DNA of 64,000 bases, from contig NZ_SNUF01000001.1 of NCBI RefSeq assembly GCF_012027305.1, positions 744,001-808,000 on the forward strand, given 5' to 3'. The notes under the pieces were generated by a model. That model worked only from the letters and a program-made list of their open reading frames with translations, did no database searches and had not been told where the DNA came from. This DNA is from Thermococcus sp. MAR1 (GTDB lineage: Archaea > Methanobacteriota_B > Thermococci > Thermococcales > Thermococcaceae). The position numbers and the translations under genes were made by a program. Below are positions 26,424-35,794 of the stretch, piece by piece (position 1 is the stretch's first letter; the number at the start of each line of letters is the position of its first letter).

Positions 26424-26484
26424 ATACGTGATGAGCTCGGCAGAACTGACGTCAGGATGATGACGATCTTGAGTGCTGATGATA
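26424..26484 (+). ncRNA. C/D box guide sRNA (candidate C)
   Basis: All four boxes match consensus: C GTGATGA (26428-26434), 11-nt guide GCTCGGCAGAA, D' CTGA (26446-26449), 7-nt spacer, C' ATGATGA (26457-26463), 12-nt guide CGATCTTGAGTG (26464-26475), D CTGA (26476-26479). It occupies the gap between two convergent genes. By the N+5 rule the D guide predicts methylation of the fifth base in a target CACTCAAGATCG, and the D' guide in TTCTGCCGAGC. The targets were not located. The terminal stem is short. Confidence 0.85.
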
Positions 26485-26493
26485 AAAAAGAAA

Positions 26494-28242
26494 TCAGCGG
26501 AGAATAATATTGAGCCTCCTCAGCTCTATCCTTATGCTGTATTCCTTTGAAACTTCCCTCAGGATGCGCCTTATGGAATCCTCAATGTCCTTCTTGATTT
26601 TGCTGTCAGAGACTCCAGAGAACGAGCCGAAGAGTCCCCCTGTTTCCTCCCTCAGAAAACTGGCCTCTATATCGAGCTGAATTGTCGAATCCTTGATCTC
26701 GTGGTTCAGCTTGAGCCACTTGAACGTGACCCTGGGAATCATCTTCATCTCGGCGTGGATCCTGGTCTTCAGCGTCTCGATGGCTGGCTCGATGCGGCCC
26801 TTCAGTATGGCTTCCTCTGCTTCTTTCTTCTTTTCCTCGGTGAACGGAGCGAGTTCATCTATCCCCGCCTGCTTCAGGAGCTGTTCGACCTCCTTCTCAA
26901 GGAGTTCCTTCTTTGCCAGAACCTCGGCAGCCTTGCTCGACGTTACCGCAGTCTCTTTAGTGGTCTTGGAAGTGACTGCAGGCGCGAGGATCTCAACGTC
27001 GATGTTGTGCACGGTTATGTAGCGCTTGAGGGACCTTCCAAGCTCCCTGGCATGCCTGGTAAGGACGTCCCGGGCTATTCTCTCGACGGCTTCCTTGGTC
27101 ATCCCAGCCTCCGCGACCATCGAGAGGTTTATCTCGAACTCCCTCCTTCCCTTCACGTCGAAGTAGGCCTTCTTGACCCGAATTCCCGCGCTCTCCATCT
27201 CCGTGACAACTGTCCTGGCGTATGCGCTGAAGTAGGGCCATACATCTTCCAGAACCGCGAGGCTTATCCTGCCGTCCTTCGTCACGTTGCCCGTCTTCTT
27301 TTTGTCCCTGTCCACTATCTCCTGGGGCTTCACTTCTTGGCCGTCTATGACGATGCTGACGTCCTTGATTATCGGTTTAACCTCCGCCTCCCTCAGGAGA
27401 ACCGGTGCGTATTTGCTGACCGCATGGAGCATCCTCTTCTCCGCTATTTCTATGTCCCTGGCGCTGCCATCGGAATTTCCGTGGATGTGAACGTTGAGGT
27501 AGACCACTCCCTCGCCGACGTTTGCATCAAACTCAATCCTGCTGATCCTCAGCCCCTTAATCCTCTTGGCCTCCTTGAGCAGGTCTTCTGCGTAGACCCG
27601 GAAGGCCTTCTCGGGAACACTTCCTCCACTCAAGTTGACAACAACCTCAGGCTTTTCGGCGGGGGCTGGCTTTTCTTCCACGGGCGCCGGAGTGGGTTTT
27701 GGTTTAGGCACTGCCTTGGGTTTTTCCTCGGCGGTCCCTTTGACCGTCTCTTCCGCTCTTACCTTCTCGACCACCGGGAGCGTCGTTGGAACCTCACTTT
27801 TGGCAACCTCAGCGGTTGCCGTTGCCTTCATTTCCTCCTTGGCCGGCGGCCCTTCCTCTGCCTTTCCCAGGAGCTCCTCTAGTGGTATCTTTGGGGTCTG
27901 GACGTAAACATCAACGTTATCCGCTATTGAAAGCTTGATCTCCAGCTCGTCGAGGTCGTAAACGTCAACAACCATGGGTTTACCAATGAGTGACTTCAAC
28001 ACGCTGATTGCCTCTTCCCCGCTGAGGTCTTGTTTCCTGTCCACGAGGAGGCACTCCGCGGCTAGGATCTTCGACCTGTCGAGGAGTATGGTCAGGTAGT
28101 ATTTACCGCTTGAGTCCTTGGCGAATATCTTTAGAAACGCTCCGTTGCCCTTCGCGAGGCCATTTTCAACGAGGCCCTTCAGCTCCCCCGCCGACGTCAC
28201 TACCATGTTCTCAATGAGCGGTTGCTTGTCCGGCAGCTGCAT
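26494..28242 (-). CDS. DUF2226-type protein
   Basis: About 582 residues, tentatively DUF2226 (archaeal, unknown function). An N-terminal domain (about 1-125), a low-complexity Pro/Glu/Lys/Ala linker (about 128-205), and a C-terminal half with repeated alpha/beta units and the charged coil KKELLEKEVEQLLKQAG. No signal peptide or membrane helix. The ATG at 28242 has GGTGATG upstream. The first ATG (28254) sits directly against the TATA box (28259-28267), so the later start is preferred. Confidence 0.65.
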   Translation of the reverse strand: MQLPDKQPLIENMVVTSAGELKGLVENGLAKGNGAFLKIFAKDSSGKYYLTILLDRSKILAAECLLVDRKQDLSGEEAISVLKSLIGKPMVVDVYDLDELEIKLSIADNVDVYVQTPKIPLEELLGKAEEGPPAKEEMKATATAEVAKSEVPTTLPVVEKVRAEETVKGTAEEKPKAVPKPKPTPAPVEEKPAPAEKPEVVVNLSGGSVPEKAFRVYAEDLLKEAKRIKGLRISRIEFDANVGEGVVYLNVHIHGNSDGSARDIEIAEKRMLHAVSKYAPVLLREAEVKPIIKDVSIVIDGQEVKPQEIVDRDKKKTGNVTKDGRISLAVLEDVWPYFSAYARTVVTEMESAGIRVKKAYFDVKGRREFEINLSMVAEAGMTKEAVERIARDVLTRHARELGRSLKRYITVHNIDVEILAPAVTSKTTKETAVTSSKAAEVLAKKELLEKEVEQLLKQAGIDELAPFTEEKKKEAEEAILKGRIEPAIETLKTRIHAEMKMIPRVTFKWLKLNHEIKDSTIQLDIEASFLREETGGLFGSFSGVSDSKIKKDIEDSIRRILREVSKEYSIRIELRRLNIILR

Positions 28243-28258
28243 GCTCATCACCATTAGC

Positions 28259-28267
28259 TATATATAT
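28259..28267 (-). promoter_or_regulatory. TATA box of DUF2226 gene
   Basis: An alternating TATATATAT run. It is only a few bases upstream of the first ATG, which supports a later translation start. The divergent DHH gene uses tatttaaac at about 28323-28331. Confidence 0.5.
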
Positions 28268-28356
28268 CCCTCTATCAAAGAAATCCCGAAAGGAGTTCAC
28301 CGTCTTAGTATATCGGCGCTTGTATTTAAACATTATTGTGCAAAAAGGTGAGAGGC

Positions 28357-29817
28357 ATGCGGGTGCTGATACTCGGAGGTGGCGCAATCGGCCGCTCAAT
28401 AGCAGACTCCCTCAAAGGGGAGTTTGAGGTTATAATCATAGAGAAGGATCAACTCCGCGCAAAGGCCCTTGAGGATAGCGGTTTTCAGGTCGTTCAGGGT
28501 GATTTCTCATACACCGCGACCCTACTGAAGGCCGGTATAGACAAGGCAGAACTCGTTATAATCGCCACGATGAACGTTGACACAATAAAGAAGACGGTTT
28601 ATGTCATAAGAACCAACAAGGAGGTTCCCATTCTAACGGTTCTTCCCGACGAGGTAAGCCTCGATGAGCTCGTCTCTCAGATAAACGAGGAGTTTGAGGC
28701 AGATGTTAGGGTTGATTACGCGATTTCCCCAAGAAGCGCCCTCAAGGACGCCATGGTAAAGACAGTGATGATGCTGGGCGAGAGGAAGAACGCAAACCTT
28801 CTTGTGAGGAAGCTCAAGGAGCTCAAGTCCAAGAACGACTCCCTTCTTATAGTCACGCATGATAATCCGGACCCGGATGCCATAGCCAGCGCGACCGCGC
28901 TTAGCGTCATAGCCCAGACGCTCGGCTTCAAGACCCAGATAGTTTACGGCGGTGAGATAACACACCACGAGAACAGGGCCTTCGTAAACCTTCTCGGCGT
29001 TGACATAAGGAAGATTTCCCGCGGCTCCTACGAGCTAAAGCGCTACCCCGTGATAGCCCTCGTTGACTGCCAGCCCAACGGGAACCTGACGATACTCGAG
29101 CAGGGAGACTACGAAAAGATAAAGATACTCATAGACCACCACCAGATACTCCAGCACCTTCAGGAGCTCCTCCCCGACGATGCTTTCCTTGACATAAGGC
29201 CCGAAGTGAACTCATCCTCCGCCATACTGGCCGAGTACCTCCGTACCCTCAACATATCGGTCACACCGACTCTGGGGACGGCCCTCTTCTACGGCATCTA
29301 CATAGACACCAAGAAGTTCTCCAAGCTGAGCCACGTTGACCTCAAGGCCATCGAGTTCCTGGCAGGTAAGGTTGATTACGAGCTCCTCGATAAGATAGAG
29401 CACCCCGACATAAGCACTGAGACGGCCGAGATATTGGCCAAGGCCATAATGAATCGTCGCATATACAAGAACGTCGTCGTCAGCAACGTTGGCTTCATAA
29501 CCAATCGTGATGCTATAGCCGAGTCAGCCGACTTCCTTCTCCGTCTGGAGGGCATAACGACTGTTCTGGTGTTTGGAATTGTTGACGACAGGATAGAGAT
29601 ATCCGCGAGAACCCGCGATGTCAGGGTCAACATAGGCACCGTTCTCAGGGAGGCTTTCGGAGACATAGGTAGCGGCGGGGGACACGCGCAGTCCGGCGGT
29701 GCCAGAATTCCGCTTGGAATATTCAAGCTAGCGAAGGACAAGAGCTCGTTGCTGAGACTGGCAGAAGAGGCCATAACCGAAAAGTTCCTGGACGCACTAA
29801 AAGTTAAAGAGGGTTAA
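28357..29817 (+). CDS. TrkA-N/DHH/DHHA1 phosphodiesterase
   Basis: About 486 residues in three parts: an N-terminal RCK/TrkA-N Rossmann domain (GGGAIGRS, about 7-14) that could bind a nucleotide, a DHH phosphoesterase domain (about 150-330; NPDPDAIAS, DCQPNG, DHHQ), and a DHHA1 domain with GSGGGHAQSGGA. DHH-DHHA1 enzymes hydrolyse nanoRNA, pAp or cyclic di-AMP, and this three-part form is common in archaea. ATG 28357 has GGTGAG upstream. The in-frame start 21 nt earlier is rejected. Confidence 0.85.
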   Translation: MRVLILGGGAIGRSIADSLKGEFEVIIIEKDQLRAKALEDSGFQVVQGDFSYTATLLKAGIDKAELVIIATMNVDTIKKTVYVIRTNKEVPILTVLPDEVSLDELVSQINEEFEADVRVDYAISPRSALKDAMVKTVMMLGERKNANLLVRKLKELKSKNDSLLIVTHDNPDPDAIASATALSVIAQTLGFKTQIVYGGEITHHENRAFVNLLGVDIRKISRGSYELKRYPVIALVDCQPNGNLTILEQGDYEKIKILIDHHQILQHLQELLPDDAFLDIRPEVNSSSAILAEYLRTLNISVTPTLGTALFYGIYIDTKKFSKLSHVDLKAIEFLAGKVDYELLDKIEHPDISTETAEILAKAIMNRRIYKNVVVSNVGFITNRDAIAESADFLLRLEGITTVLVFGIVDDRIEISARTRDVRVNIGTVLREAFGDIGSGGGHAQSGGARIPLGIFKLAKDKSSLLRLAEEAITEKFLDALKVKEG

Positions 29818-30027
29818 TTACCCTTCCCTTGCCTTTACCAGTATTATATCCCCAATCGCAGTGACCCGGTCGTAGGGCACGCCCACCTTCTCCCCAGGAA
29901 GGCCTAGGGCGAGTATCTTGGCCTGCCCCCTGTCGATCTCGATCAGTATCTCATCAACGTAGCCAATGTAGTAGCCCTTGGTGTTGTATATCTGCTTCCC
30001 GTAGAGCCTTGAGAGGCGCATCACCAT
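29818..30027 (-). CDS. PRC-barrel domain protein
   Basis: About 69 residues forming a single PRC-barrel (RLSRLYGKQIYNTKGYYIGY...), a small beta-barrel found in RNA-processing and photosynthetic proteins. Archaeal stand-alone forms include CdpB-type proteins linked to cell division, but I cannot say whether this is one. ATG 30027 has GGTGA upstream. Its stop abuts the convergent DHH gene. Confidence 0.82.
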   Translation of the reverse strand: MVMRLSRLYGKQIYNTKGYYIGYVDEILIEIDRGQAKILALGLPGEKVGVPYDRVTAIGDIILVKAREG

Positions 30028-30068
30028 TTTAATCACCGAATTAGGTTATCGGTGAACGTATTTAAACG

Positions 30069-30587
30069 TTACCTCCCCGGGATGTTTTTGGCCACGGTGA
30101 AGGCCCACCTCCCGAAGACCGCAAAGAACGCAAGTATTGCCCCCATGACTCCAACAGTGAACAGGCCGACGACAGCCCCCTCCATCCCCTGAAGAGGTTG
30201 ATAGCCCTTGAAGGTCAGCATGGCGACGGCAAAGCCGCCGAAGTACGTCAGAGGTACGAGGAACATGTCAAAGAACCCACTGCCCCCCACGAGTATCATG
30301 ATCACCATCACGATGGCGAGGAACGCGTAGATGTCGTTGTACGCCACCGGTTTTACCATCCACAGGCCAGCTAGGAGCGATGTGGCGGCGAAGCCCAGAG
30401 GGAAAGCGCAGGCCGATGCCCTGCTCTCAATGGGATACCTCACTCCAAGAAGGGCACCGATGAACATGCCGGCGTATATCAGGTACACAAAGTTTTCATT
30501 TCCCTGGGGGGAGTAGGTGGCAACCGCTATTGCGAATCCGGCGAAGGAGCCAACCCCCGCCCAGGTAAGAACCGACTTCCAGTTCAT
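30069..30587 (-). CDS. Multi-pass membrane protein, unknown
   Basis: 172 residues with about five hydrophobic segments. No family recognised. Its ATG overlaps the ribK stop by 4 nt, so it belongs to an nfi-ribK-membrane operon. A flavin or substrate transport role is conceivable from position only. Confidence 0.6.
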   Translation of the reverse strand: MNWKSVLTWAGVGSFAGFAIAVATYSPQGNENFVYLIYAGMFIGALLGVRYPIESRASACAFPLGFAATSLLAGLWMVKPVAYNDIYAFLAIVMVIMILVGGSGFFDMFLVPLTYFGGFAVAMLTFKGYQPLQGMEGAVVGLFTVGVMGAILAFFAVFGRWAFTVAKNIPGR

Positions 30588-31222
30588 CCTTTCACGACCC
30601 TCACGGTTATTCTGTCTCCGTCCTTCAGCCCGAGGGTTTCCCTCAGGCAGACGGGGGCAACTATCTCGGCTATTTTAGGGGGGTGAACTGTCCTCGATGG
30701 GATTACTATCGCCCCTTCCACTTCTCCTATCTGAACGCGGTAGGCCTTGACGTCACCGAAGGTTCTTCCCTCCTTCACGAAACCCGGAAGGATTACGGGT
30801 CTAACGCCACAGAAAGCATCGAACACCGTCTTTGGAAACAGTATCCTGATGTTAAGTGTCCCGGGATAAGGCTCGAATCCGAGGTATTCCCTTATCAGGT
30901 GGGCGTATAACCTGACATAATAGGCGCCCTCACCTATCCCCGAGATTACCTCCCCGATTATTATGCCGTTGTATAATGCCTCGGAAATGGCGTCGCAAAG
31001 GTTCTCAAGGAAGGTCAGGCCCTCATGACTGATCTCTACATACGTTTTTCTTCCCACTACCTCCTTGTCCACGAGCCCCTCTTCCTCCATCTCCTCGAGG
31101 AGCCTGAGCACCGACTGGGGGGAAATACCCAACTCACTGGCGAGTTCCCTGAGAGTGATCTTTATCTTCTTTCCAAGCGCCCCTCTTTTGGCGAGCAGTA
31201 TGAGCATCTCTATCCTCTTCAT
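30584..31222 (-). CDS. ribK: CTP-dependent riboflavin kinase with N-terminal HTH
   Basis: 212 residues: winged HTH (about 1-75, [21 protein letters not shown]) fused to a DUF120 kinase domain (about 85-212) with [18 protein letters not shown] and the GVRPVILPG segment. The kinase makes FMN using CTP. The HTH may let it sense flavin and control genes (RbkR-type regulator, known from the family). Overlaps both neighbours by 4 nt. Confidence 0.92.
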   Translation of the reverse strand: MKRIEMLILLAKRGALGKKIKITLRELASELGISPQSVLRLLEEMEEEGLVDKEVVGRKTYVEISHEGLTFLENLCDAISEALYNGIIIGEVISGIGEGAYYVRLYAHLIREYLGFEPYPGTLNIRILFPKTVFDAFCGVRPVILPGFVKEGRTFGDVKAYRVQIGEVEGAIVIPSRTVHPPKIAEIVAPVCLRETLGLKDGDRITVRVVKG

Positions 31223-31794
31223 AGACCTCCCCTCTTCGATAGTCTGTCGGCGAGTCTTAGTGGCTTGGGATAGCCTTCCTCAAGCAGGGACTTGATGAGT
31301 CTCACCGCAGATTCTAAGTCGACTAAATGGCCGACGCTTACATAAGCTTTTCCCACCTTCCTGAAGTCTTTCTCCGCGACTCCCTTCAAGGGCCTCTTGG
31401 CGACCCCTATCACGGGCCTCCTGATGAGCAGGCCGATGTGGCAGGCCAGTCCGTATCCCCTGGGGTGTGCCTTCCCGTGCCCTTCCACCAGAAGGAGGTC
31501 GAATTTCTCCCCTCTGAGGGCCAGCAGGACAGGCCTGGTCTCGCGCAGGAAAAAGAATGTGGGTATGTAAGGGAACGGAACCTCGGTCTCAACGATCTTC
31601 GTCCTTAAGACTTCGCAGTCGGGATAAGAACAGAGAACGAAGGCAGCTCTGGCGGTGTTGCCCCTGTAAGAGACATCGATCGCCGCGACAGTTTTTACCT
31701 CCTCCGGTCTGAGCGGTCTCTCCTTTACCCTCGACGCCAGCTTTTCCTGGATCCTCTCGATTTCCCGAAGTTTTTCATTGAATTCATTAATCAC
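31219..31794 (-). CDS. nfi: Endonuclease V
   Basis: 191-residue deoxyinosine-specific endonuclease for repair of deaminated adenine. Visible motifs: AAIDVSY (catalytic Asp), [12 protein letters not shown] (Glu plus the PYIP wedge), [21 protein letters not shown], and GVAKRPL (Lys). The third acidic residue, Asp in most homologues (DGxG), is Glu here (EGHG). GTG start with GGTGA upstream. First gene of a three-gene operon. Confidence 0.92.
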   Translation of the reverse strand: MINEFNEKLREIERIQEKLASRVKERPLRPEEVKTVAAIDVSYRGNTARAAFVLCSYPDCEVLRTKIVETEVPFPYIPTFFFLRETRPVLLALRGEKFDLLLVEGHGKAHPRGYGLACHIGLLIRRPVIGVAKRPLKGVAEKDFRKVGKAYVSVGHLVDLESAVRLIKSLLEEGYPKPLRLADRLSKRGGL

Positions 31795-31803
31795 ATAATC
31801 ACC

Positions 31804-31828
31804 GAATTATGTAATTATGTCATAATTC
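31804..31828. repeat. Inverted repeat between translin and nfi
   Basis: GAATTATG (31804-31811) and CATAATTC (31821-31828) are perfect 8-bp arms around an AT-rich 9-nt centre. It overlaps the translin stop and lies just before the nfi start on the same strand, so it could be an operator or a hairpin separating the genes. Confidence 0.4.
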
Positions 31829-32444
31829 TTTTCCCAACCGCTTCCCTGAGCTTCTCCTCCAGCTTCCTGCTCAGCTTTGCCCTCGTCAGGTCCTCGAGGG
31901 TTCTCTCAAGGATGTGCCTGGCCTGATCCTGCTTGCCCCTGATGTTCACGAGCCCCTTTGGATACTCTAGAGTCATGAGCTCCTCGTAGATGGCCTCCAT
32001 GAACCGGTAGACCTCTTCGGCACCCTCGATGTTCCCCTCCAGGAGCAGTATCAGGAAGCGCCTCCTCAGCTCCCCTATAAAGTCTCCAATCCCCAGTGCA
32101 TAGTCCGCGTGCGGAACCCCCAGTTCGGATGGTGACGGGAACCTCCCGCCAGTGATGTACGCGAAGAAGAGACTCGCCTCCACAAACTCCTGGTGGGCGC
32201 TCTGAACGTAGCCCGTGAAGTATATGTCCTTATGGCTGGAGAGCTTTTCCCTCAGGCTCTTTACCCTCTCGCCGGCGAGTCTGAGACGGTCGGAGGCTTT
32301 TTCAACCTCGCCGCGATGGAGGGCCTTTATGGCATCCCCGCTCAGGCGAACTATCTCCCTCGTGAGTCTCAGAGCCTCCTCCCGCAGGGCGTCTTTCTCA
32401 TCCAGCACGGTTCGTATCTCATCTATAATTGTCTTCAGCTCCAT
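31815..32444 (-). CDS. Translin family protein
   Basis: 209-residue all-alpha protein of the translin/TRAX family, which assembles into hollow octamers that bind RNA and single-stranded DNA. Conserved pieces: SAHQEFVEASLFFAYI, GIGDFIGELRRRFL. Eukaryotic relatives process small RNA and tRNA fragments. The archaeal role is unknown. ATG 32444 has GGTGAG upstream, and the longer open frame upstream crosses the GC-rich structured element and is rejected. Confidence 0.88.
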   Translation of the reverse strand: MELKTIIDEIRTVLDEKDALREEALRLTREIVRLSGDAIKALHRGEVEKASDRLRLAGERVKSLREKLSSHKDIYFTGYVQSAHQEFVEASLFFAYITGGRFPSPSELGVPHADYALGIGDFIGELRRRFLILLLEGNIEGAEEVYRFMEAIYEELMTLEYPKGLVNIRGKQDQARHILERTLEDLTRAKLSRKLEEKLREAVGKRIMT

Positions 32445-32489
32445 ACTCTCACCAGGAGGTGTTAGGAAGAACCGGTTAAAAATGTGGGC

Positions 32490-32633
32490 TTGGCCATCCC
32501 CCACCATCATCGAAGGCAGAGCCACCCTCAGGCGGTCCGGAGACCAAGCCCTGTCCGCCCGGCATCGTCGCACCCCTTCATCGCCGCCCGAATGCTCCGG
32601 GGACCGGGCCACCGGGCGTCGTCGGATGCCGTA
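32490..32633 (-). ncRNA. GC-rich structured element, candidate ncRNA
   Basis: About 140 bases much richer in G+C than the neighbouring gaps, with nested pairing: GGCATC/GATGCC outer stem (about 32626-32631 with 32562-32567), CGCCCG/CGGGCG inside it, and GGTC/GACC in a second hairpin (32520-32560). A minus-strand TATA (ccttaaaattc, 32652-32662) predicts a start near 32633, exactly at the outer stem. No guide boxes or clean ACA were found, and the plus strand can also fold. The strand and transcript are inferred. Confidence 0.4.
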
Positions 32634-32714
32634 TGGAGAATTTTCGGGAAGAATTTTAAGGATTTTGGTGTTGATAACCCTCAGGAATATTAGGCTCTCG
32701 AATTCATGCCGAAA

Positions 32715-32724
32715 AATATATAAA
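32715..32724 (+). promoter_or_regulatory. TATA box of SAM synthetase gene
   Basis: aatatataaa, with an A-rich upstream element. Predicted transcription start near 32748 gives a leader of about 20 nt containing GAGGTGA. Confidence 0.65.
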
Positions 32725-32768
32725 GTGATGAACAGAGCCGTTCATACAGACATTAAGAGGTGACGATC

Positions 32769-33986
32769 ATGGCTGGGAAGGTTAGGAACATAGTAGTTGA
32801 GGAGCTAATGAGGACCCCAGTTGAGATGCAGAGGGTAGAGCTCGTCGAGAGGAAGGGAATAGGCCACCCAGACAGCATAGCCGACGGCATAGCCGAGGCC
32901 GTCAGCAGGGCACTCAGCAGGGAGTACATCAAGAGATACGGCATAATACTCCACCACAACACCGACCAGGTTGAGGTCGTCGGCGGAAGGGCCTACCCGA
33001 AGTTCGGGGGCGGTGAGGTCATCAAGCCGATATACATCCTCCTCTCAGGAAGGGCCGTCGAGATGGTCGACCGCGAGTTCTTCCCCGTTCACGAGATAGC
33101 TATCAGGGCCGCCAAGGACTACCTCAGGAAGGCCGTTCGCCACCTCGACCTCGAGAACCACGTCGTCATAGACTCCCGTATAGGCCAGGGAAGTGTCGAC
33201 CTCGTCGGTGTCTTCAACAAGGCCAAGGAGAACCCGATTCCGCTCGCCAACGACACCAGCTTTGGAGTTGGCTATGCTCCCCTCAGCGAGACCGAGAGGA
33301 TAGTCCTCGAGACCGAGAGGCTCCTCAACAGCGACGAGTTCAAGAAGAAGTACCCCGCCGTTGGTGAGGACATCAAGGTCATGGGCCTCAGGAAGGGCGA
33401 CGAGATAGACATAACCATCGCCGCCGCCATAGTTGACAGCGAGGTTCAGACCCCCGAGGATTACCTGGCTGTTAAGGATGCCATCTACGAGGCCGCCCGC
33501 TCGGTTGCAGAGGAGCACACCGAGAGGAAGGTCAACATCTACGTGAACACCGCCGACGACCCGGAGAGGGGCATCTACTACATCACCGTCACCGGAACCA
33601 GTGCGGAAGCTGGAGACGACGGTAGCGTTGGTAGGGGCAACCGTGTTAACGGCCTCATCACCCCGAACAGGCACATGAGCATGGAGGCTGCTGCCGGAAA
33701 GAACCCGGTCAGTCACGTCGGAAAGATATACAACCTTCTCTCGATGCTCATCGCCAACGACATCGCAGAGCAGGTTGAGGGAGTGGAAGAGGTCTACGTC
33801 AGGATACTCAGTCAGATAGGCAAGCCCATTGACGAGCCGCTCGTCGCGAGCGTTCAGGTTATCCCGAAGAAAGGCTACAGCCTTGAGACCATTCAGAAGC
33901 CGGCCTACGATATAGCGGATGCCTGGCTCGCGGACATAACGAAGATACAGAAGATGATACTGGAGGACAAGCTCAACGTCTTCTGA
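32769..33986 (+). CDS. mat: Archaeal S-adenosylmethionine synthetase
   Basis: 405-residue archaeal-type methionine adenosyltransferase (ATP plus methionine to SAM). Conserved segments: [47 protein letters not shown] and the glycine-rich [12 protein letters not shown]. Unrelated in most of its length to bacterial MetK but sharing these motifs. Codon use is typical of a highly expressed gene. ATG 32769 is preferred over an ATG-like start 9 nt upstream because GAGGTGA is correctly spaced. Confidence 0.96.
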   Translation: MAGKVRNIVVEELMRTPVEMQRVELVERKGIGHPDSIADGIAEAVSRALSREYIKRYGIILHHNTDQVEVVGGRAYPKFGGGEVIKPIYILLSGRAVEMVDREFFPVHEIAIRAAKDYLRKAVRHLDLENHVVIDSRIGQGSVDLVGVFNKAKENPIPLANDTSFGVGYAPLSETERIVLETERLLNSDEFKKKYPAVGEDIKVMGLRKGDEIDITIAAAIVDSEVQTPEDYLAVKDAIYEAARSVAEEHTERKVNIYVNTADDPERGIYYITVTGTSAEAGDDGSVGRGNRVNGLITPNRHMSMEAAAGKNPVSHVGKIYNLLSMLIANDIAEQVEGVEEVYVRILSQIGKPIDEPLVASVQVIPKKGYSLETIQKPAYDIADAWLADITKIQKMILEDKLNVF

Positions 33987-34017
33987 GCTTTCTCCTTTTC
34001 TAAAAGTTTTGAAAAAC

Positions 34018-34239
34018 TCAGACGGCGGGATAGCCGTTCTGCTTGAGAACCCTTATCAGTTTTGCCTCCTCTAGAGCTACGGCAACTTTTTCTCTTTTGA
34101 TCTTTGCAAGCTTGGAAGCGGCAGCCTTTTTCTGACGGGCCATTCTCACAAGCCTGGCCTCTTCAAGGGCAAGGAATTCCTTCCTCTTCTTAACAACCTC
34201 AAGCCTCTTCCTAAGTAGGCTGGATTTCAACCTTTCCAC
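34018..34239 (-). CDS. Small basic coiled-coil protein, unknown
   Basis: About 73 residues, very Lys/Arg/Ala-rich and helical (LRKRLEVVKKRKEFLALEEA, KKAAASKLAKIKREK), with heptad-like spacing. A nucleic-acid-associated role is possible from charge only. GTG 34239 follows AGGTGA. It has a TATA (ccttataaagg) about 35 nt upstream. No family recognised. Confidence 0.6.
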   Translation of the reverse strand: MERLKSSLLRKRLEVVKKRKEFLALEEARLVRMARQKKAAASKLAKIKREKVAVALEEAKLIRVLKQNGYPAV

Positions 34240-34376
34240 TTGTATCACCTAAACTCCTACCAACCTAGTCCTTTATAAGGTTTTCGCTAAATGCTACATG
34301 TACATTCGACAATTAACGAGGAACAAGCATATAAACTTCCGGTAACAAAATAGAGTGAGTTCTCGGGGGTAAATCG

Positions 34377-34919
34377 ATGATAATTGCCGTGAGTGGTACT
34401 CCCGGAGTCGGTAAAACCACCGTTTCAAAGCTCCTGAGTGAGAGGCTCGGTTACGAATACGTGAGTGTGAAGGATTTTGCCCTCATGAAGGACATAGGCG
34501 AGCCTGTTGGGGAGGAGATTGAGATAGACGTAGATGCACTGGCCCGTGAAGTCAGGGCCGAGTTCTCCGGTAAGAACGTTGTCATTGATGGTCACCTCAG
34601 TCATCTTGTCCCGGCCGATGTTGTTGTGGTTCTCCGCCTACATCCTCAGATAGTGGCAGAGAGACTCAAATCCAGGGGCTACCCCTTCAAAAAGCTTGCC
34701 GAGAACGTCGAGGCAGAGCTCGTGGACGTTATTCTCGTCGAAGCCATTGAGGAGAATGAAAACGTCATAGAGGTGGATACCACAGGCAAAACTCCCGATG
34801 AGGTGGTTGATGAGATTCTGTCCCTCCTGAACGAGGGGGTGAAGAGGAGGGTTGGAATAGTCGACTGGAGCTGGGCCTACGATGACGTCGTCCAGTATCT
34901 AATGCTCGGAGGGGATTAA
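34377..34919 (+). CDS. Adenylate kinase AK6/Fap7 family
   Basis: 180-residue small NTPase. P-loop GTPGVGKTT at 7-15, NMP-binding VIDGHLSH and LID-like [16 protein letters not shown] with the AK6 pattern. Eukaryotic Fap7/hCINAP releases Rps14 late in 40S maturation, and archaeal homologues do likewise, so a role in small-subunit assembly as well as AMP kinase activity is likely. TATA catataaac at 34328-34335. The next gene begins 3 nt after the stop. Confidence 0.9.
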   Translation: MIIAVSGTPGVGKTTVSKLLSERLGYEYVSVKDFALMKDIGEPVGEEIEIDVDALAREVRAEFSGKNVVIDGHLSHLVPADVVVVLRLHPQIVAERLKSRGYPFKKLAENVEAELVDVILVEAIEENENVIEVDTTGKTPDEVVDEILSLLNEGVKRRVGIVDWSWAYDDVVQYLMLGGD

Positions 34920-34921
34920 AT

Positions 34922-35782
34922 ATGGTGGCCCTCAAATGGCTCAGGTTTCTGCTCACGATACCCTTCGTTGCGATTATCCCGGTCATCGTTGGGTATCTCC
35001 TGTGGGGGAGAAGGGGCATCACTGCGGCCATCGTTGTGGTTATCATTGCGTACTTCCTGGTTTACTGGTACGGCGACCGGATTCTAATGAGATGGTACCG
35101 GGCGAGGCTCGTTGGGGAGGGTGACTACCCCTACCTGTACGCCGTGCTGAGAAAGCTCGCCTCCAGCGCAGGGATTCCTGTTCCCAGGCTGGCCCTGGCC
35201 CCAGTTGGAACCCCCAACATATTCTCTGCCGGCAAGGGGCCCGGCAGTAGCACGATAGTCCTGACTTATGGCCTCCTCAGGGTCCTGGACTCCGAGGAGA
35301 TAGAGGGGGCCATTGCCCACGAGATTGCACACATAATCAACAATGATACGCCCCTTCAGACTCTCGTCTCCGTGATCTGTGGCTCTCTCCTTGGCGTGGC
35401 CTATTCCATCGACCGCTTGATAAACCTGCCCTCCAGCACCAGGAAGAGGAGAAACCCCAACGATGGTCTCCTCCTGAGGATTCTCACGCCGATAGTGGGG
35501 ATTTTCCTTCATGTCGGACTCAGTCCCTCACGCGAGTACTTCGCGGATGAACACGGCGCGAGGATAAGTGGGAAACCGCTCGCCCTGGCCAGCGCCCTTC
35601 TCAAGCTCGAAAAGGCAATCTCCTTCCGCCCGATGAGGGGAGGGAACCTCGCAACATCACCCCTCTTTATAGTTAACCCGTTCCGGGGCGACCTTGCGGA
35701 CATGGTCTCCACGCACCCTCCAACGAAGGATAGGGCTGAGAGACTCCTGAAGCTCGCCGAAGAGATGGGCATCTACACGTAG
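34922..35782 (+). CDS. htpX: M48 family (HtpX-like) membrane zinc protease
   Basis: 286 residues: two N-terminal membrane segments (about 8-28 and 33-52), zinc motif HEIAHIINND, one more hydrophobic region around the middle, and the third ligand Glu in REYFADEHGA. Family members cleave damaged membrane proteins. It follows the AK6 kinase closely, suggesting an operon with the phosphoesterase downstream. Confidence 0.92.
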   Translation: MVALKWLRFLLTIPFVAIIPVIVGYLLWGRRGITAAIVVVIIAYFLVYWYGDRILMRWYRARLVGEGDYPYLYAVLRKLASSAGIPVPRLALAPVGTPNIFSAGKGPGSSTIVLTYGLLRVLDSEEIEGAIAHEIAHIINNDTPLQTLVSVICGSLLGVAYSIDRLINLPSSTRKRRNPNDGLLLRILTPIVGIFLHVGLSPSREYFADEHGARISGKPLALASALLKLEKAISFRPMRGGNLATSPLFIVNPFRGDLADMVSTHPPTKDRAERLLKLAEEMGIYT

Positions 35783-35794
35783 GGGGGTGGTTCC

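Noticed and set aside
26701-27882. 393-codon plus-strand ORF over DUF2226 gene
   Set aside because: Leu/Arg-rich shadow frame. The minus-strand protein has the domain and linker structure of a real gene.
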